The position numbers and the translations under genes are program-made. The notes beneath the pieces were generated by a model, which had not been told where the DNA came from, made no database searches, and worked only from the letters and a program-made list of their open reading frames with translations. DNA of 51,311 nucleotides from M55B127 sp035269185 (GTDB lineage Bacteria; Bacillota; Halanaerobiia; Halanaerobiales; M55B127): assembly GCA_964430875.1 (NCBI GenBank), contig CAYSHP010000011.1, positions 1-51,311 on the forward strand. The letters run 5' to 3'. This document shows positions 44,181 to 51,311 of the stretch, piece by piece (position 1 is the stretch's first letter; the number at the start of each line of letters is the position of its first letter).

Positions 44181-44235
44181 TTTTTTATAAATTTTTAAAA
44201 TTTCATCATAAATATATTATATGAGGAGTGAGCAC

Positions 44236-45609
44236 ATGAAAGAAAAATTTATAGAATTACTTACAAAGGATCATCTAGATTATAGTGATATAAGATTTGA
44301 AAGAAACAACGAAACAGATATTAGATTTGAAGGTAACGAATTAAAGGAGATTAAAGAAACTTATCGAGAGGGCGGCCATATTAGAATCTATGATAAGGGT
44401 ACTAAAGTATATGGTTCTTTTAGTGAAGTAAAAGATGCAGTTAAGACGTTTGGTGAATTAAAAAAATTAAGTGATGTCGCTAGTGATTATCAGCAAGAAA
44501 AAATCAGTTTGAAAAGTTCCCCTGTGATAAAGGATACAATTGAGATTAATCCTAAAAACCATCCTAAAGATATTAGTTTATCTGATAAAAAAGAACTGTT
44601 AAAAAAATACAATGAACTTGCCTTAAAACAAGATAATGTAATTAACACTATATTTAATTATAAAGACTTTAATTCAAAGAGAACATTTGTAAACTCAGAA
44701 GGTTCGGTTATTGAATATGAAATGCTAGCCAGTTATATTCATGGTGCAATTTTCGCCAAAAAAAATGATGTAGTACAAATTAAGGGAGTAAGTTTTGGAG
44801 GTTTTCCGGAATTTAATAATCTATTAGATAGAGAAGATGACTTACTAGAAAAAGTTGAAATCTTACAAAGAATGCTCACAGCCGAACCTATAAAAGCGGG
44901 TAATTATCCTATTATAGTAAATCCTCAGTTAGCATCTGTATTAATACATGAAGCTTTCGGACATTTATCTGAAGCCGATATTATAAAAAATAATCCTTCC
45001 TTTATTGATAAACTACAGATCGGTAAAAAATTAGGTTCCAAAATTTTAAATGTTATAGATGATCCTACCATAAAAAATACTCCCGGCTATTACAAATATG
45101 ATGATGAAGGTCAACCGGGCTTAAGAACTGTATTAATTAAAGAGGGTATTCTAAATGGAAGACTGCATTCACGTGAAACCGCTGATATTTTTTCCGAACC
45201 GGTGACCGGTAATATGAGGGCTGTTGATTGTAACCATACTCCTATTATTAGAATGTCAAATATTTTTATAGATAGTGGAGAAGATGATTTACAGGCTATG
45301 ATAAATTCAATAGATGAAGGTTACTATCTTTTTAATAGTAAAGGCGGCCAAACTACTGGTGATCAATTTACCTTTGGAGCTGAGTATGGGTATAAAATTG
45401 TTAATGGTAAAAAGCAAGAGATGGTAAGAGATATCAATATAAGTGGTGAATTGTTCAAAACACTAAATAACATTTCAATGGTTGCTGATGATCTAACCTT
45501 TAATGAAGTTGGTGGCTGTGGGAAGGGAGATCCTATGCAGTTAAATATTTTTTCTGGAAAAGGTGCTCCCCATATTAAGATTGATTCAGCAAATCTAGGG
45601 GGGAGATAA
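44236..45609 (+). CDS. tldD: TldD-family metalloprotease
   Basis: A 457-residue protein of the TldD/PmbA family; in E. coli TldD and TldE form a heterodimeric zinc protease acting on unfolded or antibiotic peptides. The HExxxH zinc motif is HEAFGH (H238-H243). GIL-NGRLHSRETAD, SEPVTGNMRAVDCNHTPIIRMSN and GGQTTGDQF are family blocks. The ATG at 44236 is used, because GAGGAGTGAG precedes it; the in-frame ATG at 44221 lacks a site. It is one base from the next gene. Confidence 0.92.
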   Translation: MKEKFIELLTKDHLDYSDIRFERNNETDIRFEGNELKEIKETYREGGHIRIYDKGTKVYGSFSEVKDAVKTFGELKKLSDVASDYQQEKISLKSSPVIKDTIEINPKNHPKDISLSDKKELLKKYNELALKQDNVINTIFNYKDFNSKRTFVNSEGSVIEYEMLASYIHGAIFAKKNDVVQIKGVSFGGFPEFNNLLDREDDLLEKVEILQRMLTAEPIKAGNYPIIVNPQLASVLIHEAFGHLSEADIIKNNPSFIDKLQIGKKLGSKILNVIDDPTIKNTPGYYKYDDEGQPGLRTVLIKEGILNGRLHSRETADIFSEPVTGNMRAVDCNHTPIIRMSNIFIDSGEDDLQAMINSIDEGYYLFNSKGGQTTGDQFTFGAEYGYKIVNGKKQEMVRDINISGELFKTLNNISMVADDLTFNEVGGCGKGDPMQLNIFSGKGAPHIKIDSANLGGR

Positions 45610-45610
45610 G

Positions 45611-46921
45611 ATGAATTATTTCAATAGAGTAGAAGAGAGATTTGAAGAAGCAGAATTTTTACAAAAAGCTGCCAGTAAAGTTAAGATAAAGATAGAAAAT
45701 TGGGATTTAGAAAGCATAGAACATAATAATTTAAACAGTACTTCCTTGAGAGCTAAGAACGACAATACCTTTGGTAGTAATTATACCTATGGAAATTCGA
45801 ATAAGATAATGGAAAAGTTAATTGACGGAGCTGATAAATCAATAAAATTTGGTAAAGAAGTTCAGTTTGATTTTACTTCAGATAAAATTGATAAAACTTC
45901 CCTTAAAGCAAGAAAGGCATATGAAAGTTCTAATCCACCTGTAATATTTGATTATATTCAAAAAATAATAAATTATATAAAGTCTAAACAAACTGATTTA
46001 ACTTTAGATATAGAGATTACTAAAATGTTTAATAGGATAGATATAAGAACAAGCCAGGGAGGAGAACTTAAAGATGAAATATGTAACTTTAAATTATTAA
46101 TTGGTTCTCCAGTTAAAGGCGGGGGTTCTTATATAGCTAAAAATTTTGAAAGCAGTAAGATGTTTACAGATATATTTAAAGATGAGATTGATGATTTTAT
46201 AGATCAATATAATATTGCCAAAGAAATTTCTATTCCTAAAACCGGTAAATTACCTGTATTATTTGCACCACGTTCCTTATATTTTTTATTTGTCAGTTTA
46301 CAAGCTGGTCTAAGTGGTAAAAAGATCTATCAAGAAACTTCACCTTTAATTAATAAAAAGGGAGAAAAGATTTTTAGTGATAAAATTAATATTATAGATA
46401 AACCACATATGGAGGAATCAAATAGTAGAAGATTTTTTGATGATGAAGGGATATTAACTTACAAAAGAGATATAATAAAAAAAGGCGTTTTAAAAAATTA
46501 TCTTTATGATTTAGAATATGCTAATAAGTTGAATGTTAAATCAACTGGTAATGGTTTGAAAAAAGAGTTGTTTAGGGAAGGTATATCAACCTCTGTGTCC
46601 CCTAACTTTATAAATCCCGTAGTTGAAACTAAAAATAAAAGTAAAGAAGAGCTTTTATCAATCCTAAAAGATGGAATTTATGTAACAAATGTAATTGGTT
46701 TTCATTCTTCAAACTATGAACAGGGACATTTTTCAGTTCAAGCACAGGGATTTAATGTTAAAGGTGGTAAAAAAGTAGGAAGGCTGCAAGATGTTATGAT
46801 AGCCGGAAATATTTATGAAGATTTTCAAAATGTTATCAATATAGGTAATAAATTATATCCAAATATGTGGGGTTATACGCCTTATATTTTAATAGATAAT
46901 GTTTCTGTAACAGGCAAATAA
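45611..46921 (+). CDS. tldE: TldE (PmbA)-family partner subunit
   Basis: A 436-residue partner of TldD from the same family but without the HExxxH motif, as expected for TldE. Recognisable blocks are SNPPVIFDYIQK, LPVLFAPRSLYFLF, GVLKNYLYDLEYANKLNVKSTGNG, and VIGFHSSNYEQGHFSVQAQGF, followed by a closing IDNVSVTGK. GGGGGAG at 45598-45604 overlaps the tldD stop and serves as its ribosome-binding site. The pair would form a periplasm-independent cytoplasmic protease; substrate unknown, no peptide precursor gene nearby. Confidence 0.9.
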   Translation: MNYFNRVEERFEEAEFLQKAASKVKIKIENWDLESIEHNNLNSTSLRAKNDNTFGSNYTYGNSNKIMEKLIDGADKSIKFGKEVQFDFTSDKIDKTSLKARKAYESSNPPVIFDYIQKIINYIKSKQTDLTLDIEITKMFNRIDIRTSQGGELKDEICNFKLLIGSPVKGGGSYIAKNFESSKMFTDIFKDEIDDFIDQYNIAKEISIPKTGKLPVLFAPRSLYFLFVSLQAGLSGKKIYQETSPLINKKGEKIFSDKINIIDKPHMEESNSRRFFDDEGILTYKRDIIKKGVLKNYLYDLEYANKLNVKSTGNGLKKELFREGISTSVSPNFINPVVETKNKSKEELLSILKDGIYVTNVIGFHSSNYEQGHFSVQAQGFNVKGGKKVGRLQDVMIAGNIYEDFQNVINIGNKLYPNMWGYTPYILIDNVSVTGK

Positions 46922-47001
46922 TAATTAAAGTCAATTTAAGTTATAACTAATTTCATTTTTTACTAGCTAATATACTTTATAAATAAATAATTTGTTAATA
47001 G

Positions 47002-47025
47002 CCCTCTGTAATAGGAGGGTTTTTC
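47002..47025 (+). terminator. Rho-independent terminator after tldE
   Basis: CCCTC at 47002-47006 pairs with GAGGG at 47015-47019, followed by T residues. The stem is short. Confidence 0.75.
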
Positions 47026-47341
47026 TTTTTAAGTACATACTTAAAAAATATACTGAATAATCATTTTAGACATTAAAAATATATAACATCTTTATTTTTC
47101 TAATAGCAAGAGGCCCTTTATTTAAATTATGTTTTTGATAACTTATTAAACACTTCATGTCCTGGTAGCCAAATCATTGTATATTAATTAGACAATAATT
47201 TAAATAATTTTGTCTATTATTTATAAATCATTCAATAAATTGATAACAAAAATACCATTAAAATAAAGTGAGAAATATTAATGGAAATTTTTTCAGTGAT
47301 TTATATATGGTATCAAGATAGGTGGAAGATTTGCCTTAATT

Positions 47342-47370
47342 TTGTCATGATAAAAGTTTTATTATATACT
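47342..47370 (+). promoter_or_regulatory. Promoter of the nitroreductase gene
   Basis: TTGTCA at 47342-47347 and TATACT at 47365-47370 are 17 bases apart, 50 bases before the ATG. I see nothing else in 47026-47341. Confidence 0.65.
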
Positions 47371-47420
47371 ATAGATAAGTAAAGAAGATTATTTTAAATA
47401 TAATTGAGGTGATGAGCTTA

Positions 47421-48128
47421 ATGTTTAAAAATAAGAGAAAAATAATTATTATATTGATGACTGTAATCATAATTTCATCCTCACTTTTATTATATAATTC
47501 ATATTTAGACAGTCAAAATGATAATATTGATAAAGAAATTAAACTTTCAGAAATTAATAAAGAAAGCGAATTGATAAATCTACTATATAATAGAAAGTCC
47601 ATACGAAATTATAAGAATAAAGCTATTATTTTTGAAGATATTAGCGAGATAATATGGGCGTCTGAAGGGATAAATGTTGACGGAATAAGTGGACCTACGA
47701 GAACTTCTCCTTCAGCAGGAGCTACCAATCCGTTGGAAATATATATATTAATATCAAATGTCAATAATATAACTAATGGACTATATAAATATGTCCCAAC
47801 TGAACATAAATTACAAAAAATAATTAAAAATAATTTGTCTCAAGCTTTAGCTGCAGCAGCTTTAAACCAAGCACCTATAGCTGATGCACCGGCAAGCATT
47901 ATAATAACAGCCAATTATGATGAAACTACAAAGCGCTATGGAGAACGAGGTAAAAAATATGTTCATATGGAGGCTGGCATGGCAGCACAAAATGTAATTT
48001 TAACAGCAGAAAGCAAAGACTTAAGTGGTGTTATTATCGGTGCATTTGAAAATGATAAAATAAAAAAAGTAATGGGTAATATAAAGCAAACTCCTCTTTT
48101 AATTATCCCACTTGGTTATAACAAATAA
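47421..48128 (+). CDS. Membrane-anchored nitroreductase/SagB-type oxidoreductase
   Basis: A 235-residue FMN-dependent nitroreductase-fold protein of the SagB/ThcOx type. The N-terminus is a membrane anchor or uncleaved signal (KIIIILMTVIIISSSLLLY), followed by a soluble domain with LLYNRKSIRNYKNK (FMN phosphate contact), RTSPSAGATNPLEIYI, LAAAALNQAPIADAPASIIITA and HMEAGMAAQNVILTAE. The ATG at 47421 fits GAGGTGATGAG; a GTG at 47409 is too close to it. Substrate unknown. No cyclodehydratase gene is present, so a bacteriocin link is not supported. Confidence 0.85.
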   Translation: MFKNKRKIIIILMTVIIISSSLLLYNSYLDSQNDNIDKEIKLSEINKESELINLLYNRKSIRNYKNKAIIFEDISEIIWASEGINVDGISGPTRTSPSAGATNPLEIYILISNVNNITNGLYKYVPTEHKLQKIIKNNLSQALAAAALNQAPIADAPASIIITANYDETTKRYGERGKKYVHMEAGMAAQNVILTAESKDLSGVIIGAFENDKIKKVMGNIKQTPLLIIPLGYNK

Positions 48129-48196
48129 TAGTTAAATAGATTGGTTATAATAATGGTATATAATACCCTTATCTAAAATTAAAAGAATAAGGCATA

Positions 48197-48754
48197 ATAA
48201 AAGAGAGAATAAATAAATTAAAAGAAATTATTAGTAACTGTCAACTATTTTCGAATGACTGTGGAGAAAATAGAATTAAATGTGAAAAAGGAATCTGTAA
48301 CAGTGACAGTAGAATTAAAATTGGCAGTTATGAATCTCATTACGGAGAGGAGCCTCTTTTAGTAGGTAAGAAAGGTTCTGGAACTATCTTTTTTAGTAAC
48401 TATAATTTTAAATGTGTCTATTGTCAAAATAATGATATAAGTTAAAACGGGGTAGAAAATTATATTGAACCATTTGATTTAACTGAGACTCTGCTTAATT
48501 TATAAAAAAGGGCTGTCATAATATAAATTTTGTTTCACCTACCCATATGGAATATGGTATAATCAAAGCAGTTGATATTGCAATTGAAAAGGGTTTAGAA
48601 ATTCCACTTGTTTATAATTCAGATGATTATGAAAAAATACTATCTTGCCTTTAATGCAAAATATTATACTGAATTAAATAAAAAAATAGGTTATAATTAT
48701 TATAACAGACTTATAGATTATGCAAAACAAAAAGGTTTAAGATTATTTCAATAA
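48197..48754 (+). pseudogene. Broken radical-SAM protein (COG1313, PflX-like)
   Basis: In the first frame the segment reads NCQLFSNDCGENRIKCEKGICNSD, then SYESHYGEEPLLVGKKGSGTIFFSNYNFKCVYCQNNDI, a COG1313 pattern. It is cut by a TAA, then NFVSPTHMEYGIIKAVDIAIEKGLEIPLVYNSDDYE and a final YYNRLIDYAKQKGLRLFQ follow, in changed frames. The first Cys of the CxxxCxxC cluster is replaced by Tyr (NYNFKCVYC), and a large part of the middle is deleted. The remnant is dead. It follows the nitroreductase gene. Confidence 0.8.
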
Positions 48755-48779
48755 TTATTTTTAATGAGAGGCGATAATA

Positions 48780-49091
48780 ATGAATACTTCCTATTTTTTC
48801 TTTAAGGTAATGAAATATTTTAAGGATAAAAATATTAAATTGACCAAAAAAGTACTTTTTATAGTACCTTTTATATACTTTATTTCTCCTATAACAATCA
48901 TTCCATATTATTTTTTCCCATTAGCAGGTTTGTTAGATAATATATTTGTACTATTAATTGGTCTTTATTATATTAAAAGGACAATTGATGAATATGATCC
49001 CTATAATTCCTCAAAAGGTGATAAGAAAGATAAAAATAAAGATAATGTGATTGATATTACTGACAATGATTATGACTTTAATGATAAATAG
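48780..49091 (+). CDS. Small membrane protein, DUF1232-like
   Basis: A 103-residue protein with two helices (VLFIVPFIYFISPITIIP and LAGLLDNIFVLLIGLYYI), matching the DUF1232/YkvA pattern of a short hydrophobic hairpin around YxISPxDLIPD-PxxGxLDD. Its C-terminus is acidic and probably cytoplasmic (KDKNKDNVIDITDNDYDFNDK). GAGAGGCGA precedes the ATG. Function of the family is unknown. Confidence 0.72.
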   Translation: MNTSYFFFKVMKYFKDKNIKLTKKVLFIVPFIYFISPITIIPYYFFPLAGLLDNIFVLLIGLYYIKRTIDEYDPYNSSKGDKKDKNKDNVIDITDNDYDFNDK

Positions 49092-49209
49092 AAAATTATA
49101 AGCAATTTACGATTTGATATTTATAATCAAAAATTGTTTTAAAATTCATAATTTCTTCAAGATCTCCTTTTATAATAAAGATAAGATAAAAAAAGGAGAT
49201 GAGATAGAA

Positions 49210-49758
49210 ATGGAAATGTTAATTGATCATAAGTTAATCTGGGTTTTAGTTATAACAATATTAGGAAGTTTATTTATAGGTACAGTTGGTGTACTAGCAT
49301 CAGATGATTATGGTGCTAGTGGAGCAAAACAAACTGAAGATTATACATTAGAACAAATGCTAGTATATGCTATTCAAGACGAATATTTAGCACGCACTGA
49401 ATATGAATTAATAATGGATGAATATGGAGTGCAAAGACCCTTTAGTAATATTATAAAAGCAGAGGAATACCATATTGAATTATTAAAGACATTATTTGCT
49501 GAGTATGATGTAGATTTACCAGACGATACTGCGAGTGAACATGTTGTATTACCTGAAGATAATGAAGCAGCTTTACAGACCGGTGTAAAAGCAGAAATTG
49601 CTAATATAGAGATGTATGAAGTGTTTTTAAAAGAAGATATACCAGAAGATATAGCTGAAGTATTTGAAGAATTAAAACGAGGATCAGAAAATCACTTAAG
49701 AGCTTTTGAAAATGGATTAGAAAGAAATGGTGGCTATGGTCAGGGCTATAAAGGATAA
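49210..49758 (+). CDS. DUF2202 ferritin-like domain protein, exported
   Basis: About 183 residues: a signal or anchor helix (LIWVLVITILGSLFIGTVGVLA) and a four-helix DUF2202 domain with Glu/His positions typical of ferritin-like folds (MLVYAIQDEYLARTEYELIM, IIKAEEYHIELLKTLF, VKAEIANIEMYEVFL, GSENHLRAFENGLER). The ATG at 49210 has GGAG about 11 bases upstream; the in-frame ATG at 49114 gives an odd hydrophobic start and is rejected. A terminator follows at 49791-49823. Metal-binding role is inferred from the fold. Confidence 0.82.
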   Translation: MEMLIDHKLIWVLVITILGSLFIGTVGVLASDDYGASGAKQTEDYTLEQMLVYAIQDEYLARTEYELIMDEYGVQRPFSNIIKAEEYHIELLKTLFAEYDVDLPDDTASEHVVLPEDNEAALQTGVKAEIANIEMYEVFLKEDIPEDIAEVFEELKRGSENHLRAFENGLERNGGYGQGYKG

Positions 49759-49790
49759 GGATTAAAGTTATATAAAATTCATTAAATTAT

Positions 49791-49823
49791 CCCAGCTTTT
49801 AATAGAGCTGGGTTTATTTTTTT
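49791..49823 (+). terminator. Rho-independent terminator after the DUF2202 gene
   Basis: CCCAGCT at 49791-49797 pairs perfectly with AGCTGGG at 49806-49812, followed by a T-rich tract. Confidence 0.9.
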
Positions 49824-49890
49824 GTTTTTACAAATTTATGAAGGGAGTTTTTAAATTAAGGCGAATATAAATATAGGGAGGTGTTTGAAG

Positions 49891-50424
49891 TTGAGAGTGA
49901 ATAATTTATTGGGCAGCACTTTGATAGGAGTTTTATTTATTTTAGTTGGTATAGCGGCATTATTAAGATCTTTTGACATTAATATACCTTTTGGCAGAAT
50001 TATTATTGGCTTACTAATAATTTATGTAGGGATTGCAATTCTAGTCGGAGGGGGCATTTTTATACCGGATGATAATATTGTCATTTTTTCTGATACAAAT
50101 ATCAAGGTTGTAAATGAAATTGAAGATGAATATACAATATTATTTGGAAGTGGTACCATTGATTTAACCGATATTAATTTAGATAATATTACACAACTAA
50201 TTGAAATTAATACTATCTTTGGGGCAAGTGAAGTATTGCTTGATTCAGATAAACCTATCAAGCTAGAAGCTTCCTCAGTTTTTGGTAAAGCAACATTACC
50301 AAGTGGTAACTCAGTTAGTTTTGGTGATCTTAACTATAGCAATGTGACTGCTGAGGATGAAAAATTTATTTATATAAAAGTTTCATCAGTTTTTGGAAGT
50401 ACTAATATAAGATTTACTAGATAA
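49891..50424 (+). CDS. LiaF-like membrane protein (envelope stress family)
   Basis: About 177 residues. The N-terminal half has two to three helices (GSTLIGVLFILVGIAALL, IPFGRIIIGLLIIYVGIAILVGGG), and the C-terminal half is a beta-rich soluble domain with FGSGTIDLTDI, TIFGASEVLLD, SVFGKATLPSG and SSVFGSTNIRF repeats, the LiaF/DUF2154 pattern. TTG at 49891 is used, as GGGAGGTG at 49876-49883 is seven bases away; a TTG at 49885 is too near. No LiaS or LiaR homologue is adjacent. Confidence 0.78.
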   Translation: MRVNNLLGSTLIGVLFILVGIAALLRSFDINIPFGRIIIGLLIIYVGIAILVGGGIFIPDDNIVIFSDTNIKVVNEIEDEYTILFGSGTIDLTDINLDNITQLIEINTIFGASEVLLDSDKPIKLEASSVFGKATLPSGNSVSFGDLNYSNVTAEDEKFIYIKVSSVFGSTNIRFTR

Positions 50425-50445
50425 TAAAAAAGAGAAGGTGAAAAA

Positions 50446-51201
50446 GTGAAATTATATGATCTAACACAACCTATTGGTGTATCAACTCCACCCTGGCCAT
50501 CCTTTAAACCATTTGAAATTAAATATTTTAAAAGACTTTCTACTGATAGAGTAAATGGTCAAATAATCAAAACGCCCAATCATATCGGTACTCATTTAGA
50601 TAGTGAAAGGCATTTTTGGTCAGCAGGCCGTGATATGGCAAGTATTCCTATTCAAGATCTATTTGGGGAAGGTGTAATAGTTGATTTAAGTGATGAAGTA
50701 GGCGATTATGATATTTATACTTCAGAGATGATTGAAAAGAGAGTTGAAGTAAAAAGAGGAGATATTTTAATAATTAACACTGGCTATCATCGGTATAGTT
50801 GGGATCAACCAGAAGCAGATGAAGAAAGGTATTTTATGAAACACCCAGGTCCTAATATGGAATTTGCTGATTGGGCAATTGAAAAGAAACTAAAATGGAT
50901 TGGGGTGGACTGTGGAGCTGCCGATCATCCCATGAATACTGTCTGCAGGAAATTGAGACCGGATTTAGCTAAAGAAGCTGAGAGATATCTTGGCAAACCA
51001 CTTGATGAAATATTTTCTCATAAGGACAGTAGGCAGTTTATGCATACCAAATTATTTCCAGAAGGAATTATTCATGCTGAAAACTTAGGAGGAGAAATTG
51101 ATAAACTAAGTAACAAAAGAATGTTAATCGGGTTCTTCCCCTGGAGAGGTATAGATATGGAAGCAAGTATTGGACGTTGTGTTGCTTTTGAACGAGATTA
51201 G
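50446..51201 (+). CDS. Cyclase-family hydrolase (kynurenine formamidase-like)
   Basis: A 251-residue metal-dependent amide or ester hydrolase of the Cyclase family (PF04199). The zinc motif is NHIGTHLDSERHF (about residues 46-58). A YDLTQPIGVSTPPWP start and DILIINTGYH and WIGVDCGAADHPM are family blocks. GTG start behind GAAGGTGA. It lies 21 bases after the LiaF-like gene. Substrate unknown; kynurenine formamidase, isatin hydrolase and other activities share this fold. Confidence 0.85.
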   Translation: MKLYDLTQPIGVSTPPWPSFKPFEIKYFKRLSTDRVNGQIIKTPNHIGTHLDSERHFWSAGRDMASIPIQDLFGEGVIVDLSDEVGDYDIYTSEMIEKRVEVKRGDILIINTGYHRYSWDQPEADEERYFMKHPGPNMEFADWAIEKKLKWIGVDCGAADHPMNTVCRKLRPDLAKEAERYLGKPLDEIFSHKDSRQFMHTKLFPEGIIHAENLGGEIDKLSNKRMLIGFFPWRGIDMEASIGRCVAFERD

Positions 51202-51224
51202 CAAAATATTTATATTAAACATTA

Positions 51225-51254
51225 AATTACCCCTCATAGAGGGGTTAATTTTTT
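51225..51254 (+). terminator. Rho-independent terminator at the window end
   Basis: AATTACCCCTC at 51225-51235 pairs with GAGGGGTTAATT at 51239-51250 (one bulge or G-T pair), followed by T residues. It ends the cyclase gene. Confidence 0.88.
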
Positions 51255-51311
51255 GCGTTAATTTTTAAAGGAAATAATAAAAATATTTTTATTGAAAGTA
51301 AATTGCATTTT

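Noticed and set aside
47421..48128. SagB-type nitroreductase as part of a thiazole/oxazole peptide cluster
   Set aside because: No YcaO or precursor peptide gene is near, and the neighbour is a dead radical-SAM gene, so the peptide link is not supported.

Overview
The window is AT-rich, about 30 % GC by eye. It has strong Shine-Dalgarno sequences (AGGAGG, AGGGGGG), frequent TTG and GTG starts, TTGACA/TATAAT promoters and Rho-independent terminators. With anaerobe-type genes (EFR1 flavodoxin-ferredoxin, molybdenum hydroxylase, TctABC, TldD/TldE) and many Asp/Glu-rich proteins, this points to an anaerobic low-GC Firmicute. Halanaerobiales is my best guess, by inference only.

Layout. 1-6.6 kb is a purine/pyrimidine-type catabolic operon: NCS1 permease, CodA-like deaminase and a three-subunit xanthine dehydrogenase-type hydroxylase with overlapping genes. 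6.6-8.0 kb holds rph-rdgB. 8.1-8.6 kb is a tRNA cluster (Gly-TCC, Arg-TCT, His-GTG, Lys-CTT) behind a consensus promoter. 8.6-16.1 kb is a decayed accessory region. The tRNA-Lys 3' end plus its terminator is repeated at 10.04 and 14.15 kb, with two tyrosine-integrase remnants, a secreted protein, a MacB/LolD-type ABC exporter, a DUF805 protein, a broken TnpB, a structured RNA that resembles a group I intron core, and a DUF1801 protein. 16.5-22.1 kb carries redox and other single genes: EFR1 protein, iron-sulfur-flavoprotein-like reductase, membrane-anchored DEDDh exonuclease, exported metallo-beta-lactamase-fold protein, a small membrane protein and DUF1847. 22.2-25.3 kb has a long FtsA-like protein convergent with nadE.

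25.6-29.1 kb encodes two peptide/nickel-type ABC permeases and their binding protein, with no ATPase. 29.2-37.7 kb holds a NifX-like protein, an MFS transporter, a CofE-like ligase, a disordered acidic protein, UspA, a second MFS transporter and cyclopropane-fatty-acid synthase. 37.9-43.5 kb has a divergent pair of organic-acid uptake loci: tctCBA on the minus strand and an LctP-family permease, a small membrane protein and an Lrp regulator on the plus strand. 43.6-51.3 kb contains a small HD hydrolase, tldD-tldE, a membrane-anchored nitroreductase, a radical-SAM pseudogene and several small envelope proteins, ending with a cyclase-family hydrolase.

Working together: the first operon forms an import, deamination and hydroxylation route for a heterocyclic base. 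TctABC and LctP with the Lrp protein look like a carboxylate uptake region. The most unusual signals are the repeated tRNA-Lys scars with integrase relics, the group I-like RNA beside a dead TnpB, and several genes whose Shine-Dalgarno sequence is followed by ATT and not a standard start codon.
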